Shown here: piece by piece, positions 44,760 to 55,014 of the stretch
How the letters are laid out: each line of letters opens with the position of its first letter
Position numbering within the stretch: the stretch's first letter is position 1
Assembly (NCBI GenBank): GCA_001856825.1
Contig: ATMD01000004.1
Location: 62,001 to 126,000, forward strand
Length of the DNA stretch: 64,000 nucleotides
From: Thermoplasmatales archaeon I-plasma
Lineage (GTDB): Archaea; Thermoplasmatota; Thermoplasmata; Thermoplasmatales; GCA-001856825
Reading direction: 5' to 3'
Translations under genes and position numbers: made by a program
The notes under the pieces: model-generated
What the model was told of the DNA's origin: nothing
What the model saw: only the letters and a program-made list of their open reading frames with translations
Databases searched by the model: none

Positions 44760-46024
44760 AGATACGGGGTAGAAGCGACTTGGGTGGTAACGATTTTATC
44801 AATCAATATTTGAAGAGATTTAGTGATGCTGTTCGGGACAATGAAGAAGCTGTAACAGAGTTCAAGAAGAGGATGGATTCGGGTGGTTCGGCTCCAATAA
44901 AGCTTGCACTAGAACTGCTCAGGAAGTATTCCGGAGACATGAACACATTCTTTCAGGCTGTTCCACTGAAGGATGTGAACGAAGGGTATTCTGGCAACAT
45001 ACTTGGAAATGTGAGTTCAGTCCGGTGCATAGAGTATGAGAAAAATGGGGAGAAGAGGATAAGATGTGTTGGGACCCTTGAAGACAAGACAGGGAAGCTT
45101 TCGTTCACCGAATTTCCAGAATCAACGAGCAGGCTCTCACGGGGAGATCTAGTTCTTATAGTAAACACCCAGGTTGGGAGCTACAACAACAGACCTTACC
45201 TGACAATTTCGGCAAAGAATGAAATAAACGTGCTGGAAAAGTCAAGCTTCAAGAGTGCCATGGGAGAGAATCTGCTAGTGAGGGACCTCAAGCCGGATAT
45301 GTATGACGTTACTATACGAGGAACGCTTAGGTCTTTGCGGTCAAAGGAAAACGTGGGGAAGGACTCTGTAACCCTCTATTCAGGAATATTAAACGATGAT
45401 TCAGGTAACGTCTCCGTTCAGAGCTGGGGTACTCCGATACCTGATGGGGTCGTCGAAATAAGTGGGGCATCTGTGAAGCAATTCAAGGAGAAGCTTTACC
45501 TGCAGATAGGCAAGGGAACAAAGGTTACTGTAATAAGCAAAGAGAGCGGCCAGTTTGCGAACCTGGAACAGCTTTCCAAATCTCAGAGCGGCACGGTGAA
45601 GGGGAGTGGCATAGTCCTGAAGATTATGGACAAGAACCTGGTTGTATCAGTCTGTTCCGTATGCCAGCGCGTGGTCAAGGAGGGAAGATGCCAGATGCAC
45701 CCTGATGCACCTGTTGAAAGGATACTCCGTTTATCAATGATCATAGACGATGGCTACTATTCGCCGTTGGTCTATGTGTACCAGAAGGCACTTGAGGGGT
45801 ATGTGGAAGAGGGTAAAGAAGGCATCAAAGCCGCTATAGTCAACGGGAAGGAAAGCGATGTCTTCAATAAGCTGAAACAAAAGATTGAAATGAAGCCTGT
45901 GAAGTTTGTAATCTATGGGTTCAAGGGATCATCCGGGACGTACATGGAGGCACAGGAACTGGTGGTACTGGACAGTAATGCTTTAGGAGAAGAATACCAG
46001 AGGGCGATAGAGGGATTGAAATGA
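44756..46024 (+). CDS. rpa: Archaeal replication protein A (single-stranded DNA-binding, OB folds, zinc finger)
   Basis: 422 residues. After a helical N-terminal segment come three OB-fold regions (about 75-165, 185-275 and 295-400). The last contains a zinc-finger insertion CSVCQRVVKEGRCQMH (Cys-Cys-Cys-His), as in euryarchaeal RPA. It protects single-stranded DNA in replication and repair. The TTG start overlaps the previous frame by 4 nt; a second TTG at 44780 is possible. Its end overlaps the RPA-associated gene by an ATGA, so the two subunits are translationally coupled. Confidence 0.92.
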   Translation: MKIRGRSDLGGNDFINQYLKRFSDAVRDNEEAVTEFKKRMDSGGSAPIKLALELLRKYSGDMNTFFQAVPLKDVNEGYSGNILGNVSSVRCIEYEKNGEKRIRCVGTLEDKTGKLSFTEFPESTSRLSRGDLVLIVNTQVGSYNNRPYLTISAKNEINVLEKSSFKSAMGENLLVRDLKPDMYDVTIRGTLRSLRSKENVGKDSVTLYSGILNDDSGNVSVQSWGTPIPDGVVEISGASVKQFKEKLYLQIGKGTKVTVISKESGQFANLEQLSKSQSGTVKGSGIVLKIMDKNLVVSVCSVCQRVVKEGRCQMHPDAPVERILRLSMIIDDGYYSPLVYVYQKALEGYVEEGKEGIKAAIVNGKESDVFNKLKQKIEMKPVKFVIYGFKGSSGTYMEAQELVVLDSNALGEEYQRAIEGLK

Positions 46025-46791
46025 AGCAGAGAGAACCGGCCGTCAGGATAACCACTCCGGAGCTGCTTGGAATAGACGAGGTATATGAGGAGAACGAGAC
46101 TTCGTTTGGACTGTCAGAACTTGGGCTGCTAATCAACAGGTTCCTTCTTTCCGGTAAATTTGTTGGTAAATCGGACGAGGATGACAGGCCAATTGTAAGG
46201 GTCAAGGATACTTTCAACGAAGTTTCCCTGTATGTGGGTTCCTACTACTCGGACAGCCTGGAGATACTGGAAGAGCTGAACGAGGACGATAACGTGATAA
46301 TCGTTGGGAAGGTTTCGATTTCAAATTCCCAGTCGCAGTTTTCAAAGAGGTTTTACCTGGAGAATATTTCGAAGGCCACAGAAATAGAGAGAAAGTACTT
46401 CGAATCAAAAGCTGTTCAGTTCCTTAACGACAGAGTTAAGAAGATCGCGAGGGCAATCTCGTCAGGCATTCGAGGAAAAGACGAGCTTTCGGTCCTGATG
46501 GATTCAGAGAGAAATGGGATAGGTCTTTCCAGGAGGTTTGAAGTCAAAGGTTCAATAGATGTTGAAAAGTTCTCAGAACAGGTCAGCTCTTTCCTCCAGC
46601 AGGTTAACAGGGGAAACAGGGAAAGCATTCTCAGGGAGATCAAGAATTTCAGGGAAATATCAATGGCAGAAATCGCCGATAAATTTGAGGGAAAAATTCC
46701 ACGTGATGAATTGGAGGAGGAGATAAGGAACCTGATGAATGACGGCGAAATAATGGAGATCAAAACCGGTATTTACCGGTACGTTCCTTAG
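46021..46791 (+). CDS. RPA-associated protein (COG3390)
   Basis: 256 residues. An N-terminal OB-like domain (about 35-130: LINRFLLSGKFVGKS, RPIVRVKDTFNEVSLYVG, VIIVGKVSI) is followed by a helical region and a C-terminal winged helix (MAEIADKFEGKIPRDELEEEI, MNDGEIMEIKTGIYRYVP). This is the small euryarchaeal RPA partner encoded directly behind rpa, as here with an ATGA overlap. Together they form the ssDNA-binding complex. Convergent with purH, one nucleotide between stops. Confidence 0.9.
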   Translation: MKQREPAVRITTPELLGIDEVYEENETSFGLSELGLLINRFLLSGKFVGKSDEDDRPIVRVKDTFNEVSLYVGSYYSDSLEILEELNEDDNVIIVGKVSISNSQSQFSKRFYLENISKATEIERKYFESKAVQFLNDRVKKIARAISSGIRGKDELSVLMDSERNGIGLSRRFEVKGSIDVEKFSEQVSSFLQQVNRGNRESILREIKNFREISMAEIADKFEGKIPRDELEEEIRNLMNDGEIMEIKTGIYRYVP

Positions 46792-46792
46792 T

Positions 46793-48277
46793 CTAATGCC
46801 TGAAAGCCCTCTCCTTCACTTCAATGAACGTCATGCCCTTATTCTTTGCGTAATCAACGACTTCCTCATCCCTTATTGATCCCATTGGTGCTGCGATGTT
46901 TCTTATTCCAGAAGATTCGATCAGTTCGACGGAATCACGGAATGGGAAGAAGCCATCGGATATCAGGAGAGCATCTTGAGAAATCCTTCCAGTACTCCTG
47001 GCTCGATCAAGTGCAATCCTTGCAGAGTCCACCCTGTTTGGCTGACCGCCACATGAAGAGAGCAACCATCCGTCCCTTACGATTGCAATCGCATTGCTTT
47101 TGATTGACTTGACTACTTCCCATCCGAATCCTGCATCCTCCTCCAGTCTTGTGCTCAGGGAGCCTGACCTGCATTCCATATTCGGATGAGACATCGCATT
47201 CCATTCCTGCACAAGCAACAGGTTTCCAGCGCTCCTTACATCCGGAATCCTGTAGACATTCTCTCTCCCTTTGAGCAGCCTGATGTTCTTCTTCTTATCA
47301 AGCAGTTCAAGGGCTTCTTCATCGAAATCTCGTGCTATTATAACTTCAAGGAATTTGTCCTTAAGATATGAAACATGACCTGCATCAACTACTCCGTTAT
47401 ACGCAAGTATTCCACCGTAAGCAGATACCGGGTCTGATTCATATGCCCTCTTCATGGAGCCTGAACCGGTGGCAGCTCCGCAGGGAGCGGCATGCTTTAC
47501 AACAGAGCTAGAACCATTCCCTAGCCTCAGTACGAGGTCCCATGCTGCCCACGCGTCTAAAATGTTGTTGAAGCTGACCTCCTTTCCCTTCTTTAGTACT
47601 TCAAAGAATGGGGGGTACATAGCGTACGAATGGGCCTTCTGATGCGGGTTCTCTCCATATCTCAACTTGGAGTATTCCCTACCTCCTATGACAAAAATAT
47701 CGCTCTCTCCTTCCATCCATTGTGAAATGGCTTGGTCATAGTAAGCTGTCAGCCTGAATGTCTCACCTGCAAGCGCTCTTCTCAGTTCAAGACTTACTTC
47801 CCCATCTTTCATTCTTTCCATGACTCTTTCCATTGAACTCTTTCCGGGAACGGGAATTACCCTCTGGAAATTCTTTGCTGCTGCCCTTAGGAGGGTCACG
47901 CCGCCGATATCTATAAACTCGACCAGGTCCTCGGAGTTGGAAAGGAAATGACCAATGAAATCGTAAAGCTCAACGTAAACGAGATCAACCGCATTGTAGG
48001 AAAATTTCTTGAGGTCCTCGTCCTCTCTGTCCTTGGATAGAATTCCTGCAAGAAGGGAAGTTGAAAGCGTTTTTACCCTTCCCCCAAGTATTTCTGGATT
48101 ACCCGTCAGCTTCTCAACACTCTCGCAGTTTACTCCGTGTTCCTCCAGATAATTTTTTGTTCCTGAAGTACCGAAAATTCTATAGTTATTGGACAGAAGG
48201 AACTGCCCTACCTTCTCTAGGCCTTGCTTATCCGAAATTGAGATGACTGCATTCTTCTCTTTTCCCACGTTACACAT
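46793..48277 (-). CDS. purH: Bifunctional AICAR transformylase / IMP cyclohydrolase
   Basis: Last two steps of IMP synthesis. 494 residues, two-domain bacterial-type PurH. The N-terminal cyclohydrolase starts AVISISDKQGLEKVGQFL, with LTGNPEILGGRVKTL. The C-terminal transformylase has the catalytic Lys-His pair in VVKHAAPCGAATG and AYGGILAYNG. Full length. Many archaea use PurP and PurO instead, so a fused bacterial-type PurH is worth noting although known in several Euryarchaeota. No other purine genes adjoin it. Confidence 0.95.
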   Translation of the reverse strand: MCNVGKEKNAVISISDKQGLEKVGQFLLSNNYRIFGTSGTKNYLEEHGVNCESVEKLTGNPEILGGRVKTLSTSLLAGILSKDREDEDLKKFSYNAVDLVYVELYDFIGHFLSNSEDLVEFIDIGGVTLLRAAAKNFQRVIPVPGKSSMERVMERMKDGEVSLELRRALAGETFRLTAYYDQAISQWMEGESDIFVIGGREYSKLRYGENPHQKAHSYAMYPPFFEVLKKGKEVSFNNILDAWAAWDLVLRLGNGSSSVVKHAAPCGAATGSGSMKRAYESDPVSAYGGILAYNGVVDAGHVSYLKDKFLEVIIARDFDEEALELLDKKKNIRLLKGRENVYRIPDVRSAGNLLLVQEWNAMSHPNMECRSGSLSTRLEEDAGFGWEVVKSIKSNAIAIVRDGWLLSSCGGQPNRVDSARIALDRARSTGRISQDALLISDGFFPFRDSVELIESSGIRNIAAPMGSIRDEEVVDYAKNKGMTFIEVKERAFRH

Positions 48278-48722
48278 ATCATTGAACCGTATTAAACTGT
48301 TATTTTGATTTAAATTTCCATAGCAAAGGTGAATTGTTCATTCTCTACAGTTGCGTAATGCGCCTCATTCGTTAAAGAGCCTATATGCGGTCAACTGCAC
48401 AAATGCTCAATTGAAAACAATTGGCTCTATATACAGGGGGATTTGGGCATTTGTCATATGTCGGAGCTTAGAGAATTTTCTATCATTTCATTCCATCCTT
48501 ACTTAAAACATAACTTAATTGAGAGTATAACGCAAACGAATGCATATCCACTTACCTTGGACATCGAAATGCTTCTCTTTTCTATAGGAATCCTATGAAA
48601 ATGGCCGTTCCTGATAGTGAATGAACCTTTACTTTTTGTAGGCGTTTACATACTGAACATCCAACGTATTGCCCTAACTTCGTAGAGGAACAAAATAACA
48701 AAAATTTTAATCATAAAAGGAA
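48278..48722. other. Intergenic region between purH and the SAM synthetase gene
   Basis: About 445 nt, divergent. A short repeat CAATTG-AAAA-CAATTG is near 48408-48423. The A/T-rich ATTTTAATCATAAAAGG just before the second gene likely contains its promoter. No gene or riboswitch-like fold was recognised. Confidence 0.4.
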
Positions 48723-48749
48723 ATGGTCGTTAATATGGAGGAATCCGTA

Positions 48750-49946
48750 ATGCCAAGGAATATAGTGGTTGAATCTCTGCCTCAGGCCCTAGTTGAGCAG
48801 AGAGAAGTCGAAATAGTGGAACGAAAGGGAATCGGTCATCCTGACTCCGTATCTGACGGAATAGCCGAAGCAGTGAGCAGGTCTCTGTCCAAATACTACA
48901 TAGAAAACTACGGAAGAATACTGCATCACAATACCGATCAGGTAGAAGTGGTTGGAGGTCAATCTCAACCGGAATTTAATGGTGGGACTATTTTAGAGCC
49001 CGTCTACATATTGCTTTCCGGAAGGGCAACCACAACTGTAAATGGAAAAAGGATACCCTACAGAAGCATAGCAATAAAGGCAGCTTCCGACTATCTTAAG
49101 AACAGGTTTGATACTATAAATATAGAAAGTGACGTGATGATAGACTGCAGGATAGGTCACGGTTCTATAGACCTAAGGTCCCTTTATGATACCAGGAAAC
49201 TGCTCTCAAACGATACATCATTTGGTGTAGGTTTTGCGCCTTTCTCAGAGACTGAGAATGCTGTCATGAGGGCAGAAAACTTTGTGAACAGTGACCTGAA
49301 GAAGACGATACCTGCACTCGGATACGATGTGAAGGTAATGGGTTTCAGGAAGAAGGACACCATTAACCTGACCATTGCCGCCGCAATGGTTGGGAAGTAC
49401 ATCAAGGACGGGGAAGATTACGTAGACAAGAAGGAAAAGGCAAGAGAACTTGTACAAAAATACGTCCAGAAAGATTCAAAACGTGAGATTAAGGTGTCGA
49501 TAAACACAGCAGACAACCCGAAGGACAATCTCTATTATCTGACTGTCACGGGGCTATCAATGGAGAATGGTGACGATGGTTCCGTTGGGAGGGGGAACAG
49601 GGTAACAGGATTGATAACGCCTTACAGGCCTATGAGCATGGAAGCTGCTGCAGGGAAGAACCCGGTGACGCATGTTGGAAAACTTTACAATCTTGCGGCC
49701 ATGAAAATAGCAGAGCAATGCATAAAGGAATCAGGAGGAGAAGTGCCTGAAATTCACGTTAGGATTGTATCACAGATAGGAAGGCCCATTGACGACCCTC
49801 ACGTTGCAAATCTTCAGATTGTGGGAGCAAGTGAACAGGTTTCAAAGAAATACCTGAAAGATTTCACCAGGATAGCCGACGACTGGCTGGCGAATCTGAA
49901 CAGGATAACGAATATGCTGGTAGCAGGTGAAATAAACACATTCTGA
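48750..49946 (+). CDS. mat: Archaeal S-adenosylmethionine synthetase
   Basis: Makes S-adenosylmethionine from methionine and ATP. It is the archaea-specific MAT family, distinct from bacterial MetK. The signature EVEIVERKGIGHPDSVSDG is near the N-terminus, with HHNTDQVEVVGGQSQPEF and the C-terminal GNRVTGLITPYRPMSMEA. The ATG at 48750 (MPRNIVVES) has GGAGGA 7 nt upstream and gives 398 residues, matching the usual archaeal N-terminus. An ATG at 48723 would add 9 residues without a good site. The RimI-like gene starts 6 nt after its stop. Confidence 0.95.
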   Translation: MPRNIVVESLPQALVEQREVEIVERKGIGHPDSVSDGIAEAVSRSLSKYYIENYGRILHHNTDQVEVVGGQSQPEFNGGTILEPVYILLSGRATTTVNGKRIPYRSIAIKAASDYLKNRFDTINIESDVMIDCRIGHGSIDLRSLYDTRKLLSNDTSFGVGFAPFSETENAVMRAENFVNSDLKKTIPALGYDVKVMGFRKKDTINLTIAAAMVGKYIKDGEDYVDKKEKARELVQKYVQKDSKREIKVSINTADNPKDNLYYLTVTGLSMENGDDGSVGRGNRVTGLITPYRPMSMEAAAGKNPVTHVGKLYNLAAMKIAEQCIKESGGEVPEIHVRIVSQIGRPIDDPHVANLQIVGASEQVSKKYLKDFTRIADDWLANLNRITNMLVAGEINTF

Positions 49947-49952
49947 AGTCAC

Positions 49953-50402
49953 ATGTTTGTCCAGTTCAGATTGTTCAACCCCTCTCAGCTCAGTGACATA
50001 ATAGAGATTGCAAGGAAGAACCTGACAGAGAGGTACAACGATTTTGTTTACCTGGACATACAGAAGTCCTGGCCATCGGCCTTCATTGTAGGCATGTCGG
50101 ATCAGACCATTGCGGGGTTCATATGCGGAGGGATCTCCGGGGACAAGGAAGCGAGAATACTGATGCTGGCGGTAGACACCCCATTCAGGCACAACGGGAT
50201 AGGATCTGGGCTGATGTCACTTTTTGAACAGGAAGCTCAGAAGGTGAAGGTGGGCAAGATCAGGTTAGAGGTCAGAACGGACAATCTAGAGGCCATAAAA
50301 TTCTACAAGAATCACGGTTTTGCTGTCTCGAACCTCCTTCCATCCTATTACAATGATGGTTCCGATGCTTACACAATGGAGAAGATACTGGTCAAGACCT
50401 GA
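49953..50402 (+). CDS. RimI/ArdA-like N-terminal acetyltransferase
   Basis: 149-residue GNAT protein. The acetyl-CoA motif is AVDTPFRHNGIGSGLMSLFE near residues 72-91, and EVRTDNLEAIKFYKNHGF is the RimI-type strand/helix. Archaeal members are protein N-terminal acetyltransferases (Ard1/RimI group). Probably cotranscribed with the SAM synthetase, 6 nt upstream; a functional link is not obvious. Confidence 0.85.
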   Translation: MFVQFRLFNPSQLSDIIEIARKNLTERYNDFVYLDIQKSWPSAFIVGMSDQTIAGFICGGISGDKEARILMLAVDTPFRHNGIGSGLMSLFEQEAQKVKVGKIRLEVRTDNLEAIKFYKNHGFAVSNLLPSYYNDGSDAYTMEKILVKT

Positions 50403-50518
50403 TCCGGGATTGATACCTGGTTGATTCCTTTTTCATTCTCCTTTCTATAACCCTATATATCCCTCAGTTTTCAGAAAGAAGCCAGATTGAGGATCCGCTT
50501 TAACCAATTAAAGTCATT

Positions 50519-51298
50519 TCAGACCGCAAAATCGTCATCCTCAAGCTTTACTTCAGGAACTGGAGTGGTGGTACCATCCTTCTTCAGCATCTTTATCCAT
50601 ATGTTCCCAAATGGTATCTCCTGGTTCAGTTCAATGCGTCCATAGTACGCGAGGAAAAGGGATGACTGGAATACGTTTATGAGGTCATCATATGAATCCT
50701 TTGATATTGATTCCATTGTGAAGTGGTCCTTCCTCGATTCAAGCATCCTTGTCCATATCTCCCTGATTATGACCTGGAAATCCTCTGGATGGGCTGTCTC
50801 CTGGAAAATAATCTTCCTTGCCTTCTTGACTGTGTTCCTTAGGAAACTTAGGGGCGTGTTCTTTATAGCTTCAACTATGTCCTCTATCGTGACATTCCTC
50901 TTCTCGACTGGAAGGTAGCCAAGGGAGATGTCGGGAATTGCCATCTCTTCCTCGCTCACATCAATTGGTTCGTCCATCAGCTCTTCCTGCTCCTCAGGTT
51001 GAGGAAGGAGGAGTTCACTCTTGTTCCTTATATTAATCCATGCAAAATAGACTATCTTTCCTGCTACTGGAAAATCCCTGAAGTATTGGTTCACCTCATT
51101 CAAGAAGACGGAAGTGAACTTCTCCAGGTCTATGTTCCATGGATCAAGGTCGTACTTGTCGACGACCTCCAGCACTTTCAATATAACCTCTCCCTTCTTC
51201 CTTTCCAGCTCTGGGGATATCTCCTCCTGCATGATCTTCTCTATTACCGCCTGGTCCTTGTTTGCATTCAAAATCTCCGAAACTATTTCCGTTGTCAT
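50519..51298 (-). CDS. scpA: Segregation and condensation protein ScpA (kleisin)
   Basis: Kleisin that closes the SMC ring. 259 residues. The N-terminal SMC-neck-binding region includes VVDKYDLDPWNIDLEKFTSVF, typical of ScpA, and the C-terminal winged helix (about 180-240: DDLINVFQSSLFLAYYGRIEL) binds the SMC head. Its ATG overlaps the smc stop (ATGA), the standard archaeal smc-scpA arrangement. No scpB is in the window. Confidence 0.92.
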   Translation of the reverse strand: MTTEIVSEILNANKDQAVIEKIMQEEISPELERKKGEVILKVLEVVDKYDLDPWNIDLEKFTSVFLNEVNQYFRDFPVAGKIVYFAWINIRNKSELLLPQPEEQEELMDEPIDVSEEEMAIPDISLGYLPVEKRNVTIEDIVEAIKNTPLSFLRNTVKKARKIIFQETAHPEDFQVIIREIWTRMLESRKDHFTMESISKDSYDDLINVFQSSLFLAYYGRIELNQEIPFGNIWIKMLKKDGTTTPVPEVKLEDDDFAV

Positions 51299-54200
51299 GT
51301 AGCAGCAGCCTCCTCAGTTTCTAGTTCCTTGGTAAACACCGTACTGTTCTTGTCCTGGAAGGTTACGCCAATTATCTGGTGTGCATACTTCATTGTTGCC
51401 TTTCTCAGAGTTACAGCAATGATCTGTGCGCTCTCTGAATTCCTCCTGAACAGTCTTCCCACATTTTCTGCATTCACGCCGTCCAAGAACATGTCGACCT
51501 CATCCATGAAGTAGATAGGTGAAGGATCGTAGTTCTGTATAGCTATTATGAACGATAGGGCAGCTATACTCTTCTCTCCGCCGCTCAGGGATGCAAGGTT
51601 ATCCACTTTCTTCCCCTTGGATGATGCCTTGATGACGAGGCCTCCCTGGAATGGATTGGTTACGTTCTCCAGCATAAGGTAGCCCTCTCCACCGTTTGTC
51701 AGTTCCTTGTATATCCCAATGAAATTCTTATTGACTGCTTCGAAGACCTCAAGGAATACAACCTTCTTCTGCTCCTCCAGTTTGCTCTCCAGCTCTCCCA
51801 GTCTCTTCATCTCCTCTTCAAGTCGTTCCTTCTTGCCAACGAGTTCATCCAGCCTCGCCTTTTCTTCCGCATAGTCATTGATGCTCTTCAGATTGATTGG
51901 TTCCATCTCGTGAAGCTGGTTTTCAAGCGCATTAATTTCCTTCTTTATCTCCTCTGCGGACCTGCGGTCCTCTACAATTTCGAATTTCTTCTCCTCTATT
52001 GTCTTTGTCAAGTCCGCTATTCTCTGTGAGGCCTCTTCCATCTTTGCCTGCAGTGATAGAAGGAAGTCCATTTTTGTCTTCTTTATGGTTGTCTTGGAAT
52101 CAACCTCTGACCTGATCTTGAATCTCTCGTTAGTAATCTTCTCTATCTCCTCTCCTCTCTTCTTGAGCGTACCTTCCTTAGATTGATACAGCGAGGAAAG
52201 GGTGTCAAGTTCCATCTTCACTTTCTGGAGGGAAGCTTGCATTTCCTCCGACGTTTTCTTCCCCCTGGAAAGCTCGTCTTGCTTTGATTCTATAGACTCC
52301 TCCACGGAATCGTGATTTGCCTTGAGCCCGCTTAGGATCATCTTCTGGGAGTTCAGCATAGATGTCTGTTCCTCCACTTCTCTCTTCAGGTCTGACACCT
52401 TCTGCTTCATTGATCGTATCTCTTCCCTTGTCTTCTTGTCCATAGCCTTGTCCTTCTCTGAGTTTAGCTTCTCAATGCGATTATTCAATGCAACTAGCTC
52501 AGAATTGATCTGGTCAATTGCACTGTTCTCTGCTCGTTCATCGGCAGTTCCGAGTTCAAGAAGTTTCTTCCTCTCCTCCAGATACCCCTTCTTCTTTCTC
52601 ATCTGCTCTTCGAGTTCCTTCTTCCTGTTCACAAGCTGCGTGAACTCTCCCTCACTCTTGCCAACTTCGAGGTGAGCCTTGTTGATCTTCTCTGCCAGGG
52701 TCCTGAGCTCATTCTCCAACGTAGATAATTCATTTCTGATCTCCACCCTTCTGCCCTTAAGCGCAGAAAGTTTCGCTGTCAGTCCCTCCAAGTCCTTGCC
52801 TACCTCCCTTTTCGGAAGTGTGCCACCGGTCATCGCGTTACTTGGATCAATGAGGTCCCCATCAAGTGTGACTATCCTCACACCGCCCATTACTTCCCTC
52901 GCGACTTTCATGTCCTTTACGAGCAAAGTGTCGGAGAAGACATAGCTGACTATGTCCTTCAATGAATCGTCTGCGGTTATCTTTTCTGAAAGGAAGCCCA
53001 TAGTCGACTTGTCCTGTGAAAGCATGACTGCCTTGCCTCTTGGCCTGAGCGGTATAATCTTGTTCAATGGAAGGAAAGTAAGTCTTCCCTTTCCCTTCCT
53101 CTTCAGTGACTCAATAGCTGACTGCGCATCCTCATCCCTATCCACCACGATGCTGAACAGCCTGTTGCCTCCGGCTGCCCTAACTGCCTTTTCATAATCC
53201 GCAGAATATGAAATGAGGGAATCAACCGTTCCCTTTATTCCCTTGAGGCTGCCTCCTGCAGATTCCATGTTAATGAAATTGATGCTCTCCCATACGCCTG
53301 ATAACTTCACTCCCTGAACCTTTCCAACTTCGCTTTCAACCTTCTCTATCTGGTTTGTAATCTCTTCCTCGTCCTTCCTCAATTGTTCTATCTTCTTCTT
53401 TGTCTCAAGGTATGCCTTGTTTGCTCCTTCTCCCTGAGGGTCCACCTTCTTCAGGTTCTTGGTCCTCCAGTCTGCATCCTTTATAGAGAATTCAAGTGTC
53501 TGGAGCTCTTCTTCTATCTTTGAAATCTCCTCCATCACGCCTGTATTCCTTGCCTGAATTGAGGACAGGTTTGATTTGTGTTTTGCAAGTTCATTTAGCG
53601 TATCCTCCTTCTGCTTGTTTACTTCGTTCATCGCCTTCGTCAGGTCTTCGAACTTGTCAAATGACGTTGCAGACTTATTTTCCATGTCCTGGATTGTTAG
53701 TTCCAGCTCTTTCAGCGCGTCGTTCCTCGACTTCAGGTCCTCCTCCATTTTCTTGACCTTTGTCTCGCTCTGCTTTACATCGTTCTCAAGTTTTTTCTTC
53801 CTTGTCAGTAGTTCTGAGATCTCCTTCTTGATCTGGGATATTGTTCCCTGTAGATTCTCATGCTCCATGTTGATCTTTGCATAGTTGAGTTTGCTTGAAT
53901 CCAGGTCCCCCTTGATGCGCTGGAATTCCTCCAATTCCTTGTTGTTCTGCTTTAGCGTCTCTATCTTCTTGTCTAGCTCCTCTCCCTTGGAAATCAGTTC
54001 CTTGACCTTCTCATCTGCAGATTTTATCTCTCCCTCTATCTTCTCAATTTGTTCCTTTATTGTATTGATCTCGTTCTCCGTCTCGCTCTTCTTCCTGAAA
54101 AGGAGAATTGACTCGTCCTTCTCTACCTCCTTCTTCTTGGCAAGATAGGCTTCAGCCTGCTCCTTTTCAGCTGTAAGGAGTTCAACCCTGCCGGAAAGTT

Positions 54201-54813
54201 CGGCCACGAGCGCCTGGACTGTAACCATATTTTCCCTCGTCTTGTCCTTCTCGTTGTTTGCCTTCTCTATTTCATTATTATAGACGGAAATACCACCAAC
54301 CTCCTCGAGGATTCCACGCCTCTCGAGTGGCGTCATTTCCACTATTCCTGTTATGTCTCCCTGCCTGACGAAGTTGTAGCCATCTGCGAATATCTTCACC
54401 TTTTCCAGGAGATATTCGAAGTCCTGTAGCCTAGCCTTGTCGTCGTTGATGTAATAATAAGAAGAATAATCCTGTTCATTATTCTCTGAAAGCTTGACCA
54501 CCCTGGTAAAGGTGACCTCATTTGATTCAATTGGCACAAGCTTGTCACTGTTGTCGAAGGTCACGCTCGCCTTCAGGTAAGGTGATGGCTTCCCCGACTG
54601 GTTACGGTGAATCAGGTCAGTCAGTTTCTGCGCCCTGAGTGACTTGTTGCTTTTGGTACCCAGGACAAAAAGCAATGCATCGCCTATATTGCTCTTTCCT
54701 GAGGCATTCGGTCCTGTGACTGATGTATAACCTGACCTGAAGTCTATGACTGTCTTTCTTCCAAATGATTTGAAATTCTCCATTTCTATTCTTTTTAGGA
54801 ACATATTTTTCAC
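51295..54813 (-). CDS. smc: Chromosome segregation ATPase SMC
   Basis: 1172 residues, the full size of the family. N-terminal head with Walker A GPNASGKSN near residues 34-42, long coiled coil, hinge at about 500-660 (SFSADYEKAVRAAGGNRLF-like, then VRIVTLDGDLIDPSNAMTGG), returning coiled coil, and C-terminal head with signature LSGGEKSIAALSF and Walker B YFMDEVDMFLD. All ATPase residues are present. It organises and segregates the chromosome with ScpA encoded next to it. Many small open frames on the other strand are shadows of its Lys/Glu-rich coding DNA. Confidence 0.97.
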   Translation of the reverse strand: MKNMFLKRIEMENFKSFGRKTVIDFRSGYTSVTGPNASGKSNIGDALLFVLGTKSNKSLRAQKLTDLIHRNQSGKPSPYLKASVTFDNSDKLVPIESNEVTFTRVVKLSENNEQDYSSYYYINDDKARLQDFEYLLEKVKIFADGYNFVRQGDITGIVEMTPLERRGILEEVGGISVYNNEIEKANNEKDKTRENMVTVQALVAELSGRVELLTAEKEQAEAYLAKKKEVEKDESILLFRKKSETENEINTIKEQIEKIEGEIKSADEKVKELISKGEELDKKIETLKQNNKELEEFQRIKGDLDSSKLNYAKINMEHENLQGTISQIKKEISELLTRKKKLENDVKQSETKVKKMEEDLKSRNDALKELELTIQDMENKSATSFDKFEDLTKAMNEVNKQKEDTLNELAKHKSNLSSIQARNTGVMEEISKIEEELQTLEFSIKDADWRTKNLKKVDPQGEGANKAYLETKKKIEQLRKDEEEITNQIEKVESEVGKVQGVKLSGVWESINFINMESAGGSLKGIKGTVDSLISYSADYEKAVRAAGGNRLFSIVVDRDEDAQSAIESLKRKGKGRLTFLPLNKIIPLRPRGKAVMLSQDKSTMGFLSEKITADDSLKDIVSYVFSDTLLVKDMKVAREVMGGVRIVTLDGDLIDPSNAMTGGTLPKREVGKDLEGLTAKLSALKGRRVEIRNELSTLENELRTLAEKINKAHLEVGKSEGEFTQLVNRKKELEEQMRKKKGYLEERKKLLELGTADERAENSAIDQINSELVALNNRIEKLNSEKDKAMDKKTREEIRSMKQKVSDLKREVEEQTSMLNSQKMILSGLKANHDSVEESIESKQDELSRGKKTSEEMQASLQKVKMELDTLSSLYQSKEGTLKKRGEEIEKITNERFKIRSEVDSKTTIKKTKMDFLLSLQAKMEEASQRIADLTKTIEEKKFEIVEDRRSAEEIKKEINALENQLHEMEPINLKSINDYAEEKARLDELVGKKERLEEEMKRLGELESKLEEQKKVVFLEVFEAVNKNFIGIYKELTNGGEGYLMLENVTNPFQGGLVIKASSKGKKVDNLASLSGGEKSIAALSFIIAIQNYDPSPIYFMDEVDMFLDGVNAENVGRLFRRNSESAQIIAVTLRKATMKYAHQIIGVTFQDKNSTVFTKELETEEAAAT

Positions 54814-55014
54814 CGTATGACAGTTGTCTGTTATATGGCATCAATATGTCATACTTTGTATATATAGTTTTCTGTTGAATGGGCCATGACAACGGTGCGT
54901 CCTTGAGCTCTTGACTCAGCACTTTTACACTGATATAATATGCAGTTTACTGAGAGTCGTCACTTTTGGCTGACACAAATCATTCGTTGTAGAGCTGGTC
55001 AGGTGTGTTATACA

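Noticed and set aside
48278..48722. SAM riboswitch upstream of the SAM synthetase gene
   Set aside because: No conserved riboswitch core or stem set was recognisable, and SAM riboswitches are not known regulators in this lineage.
51295..54148. Many 80-117-codon frames opposite smc
   Set aside because: Antisense shadows of coiled-coil coding sequence rich in Ser/Phe/Leu translation.
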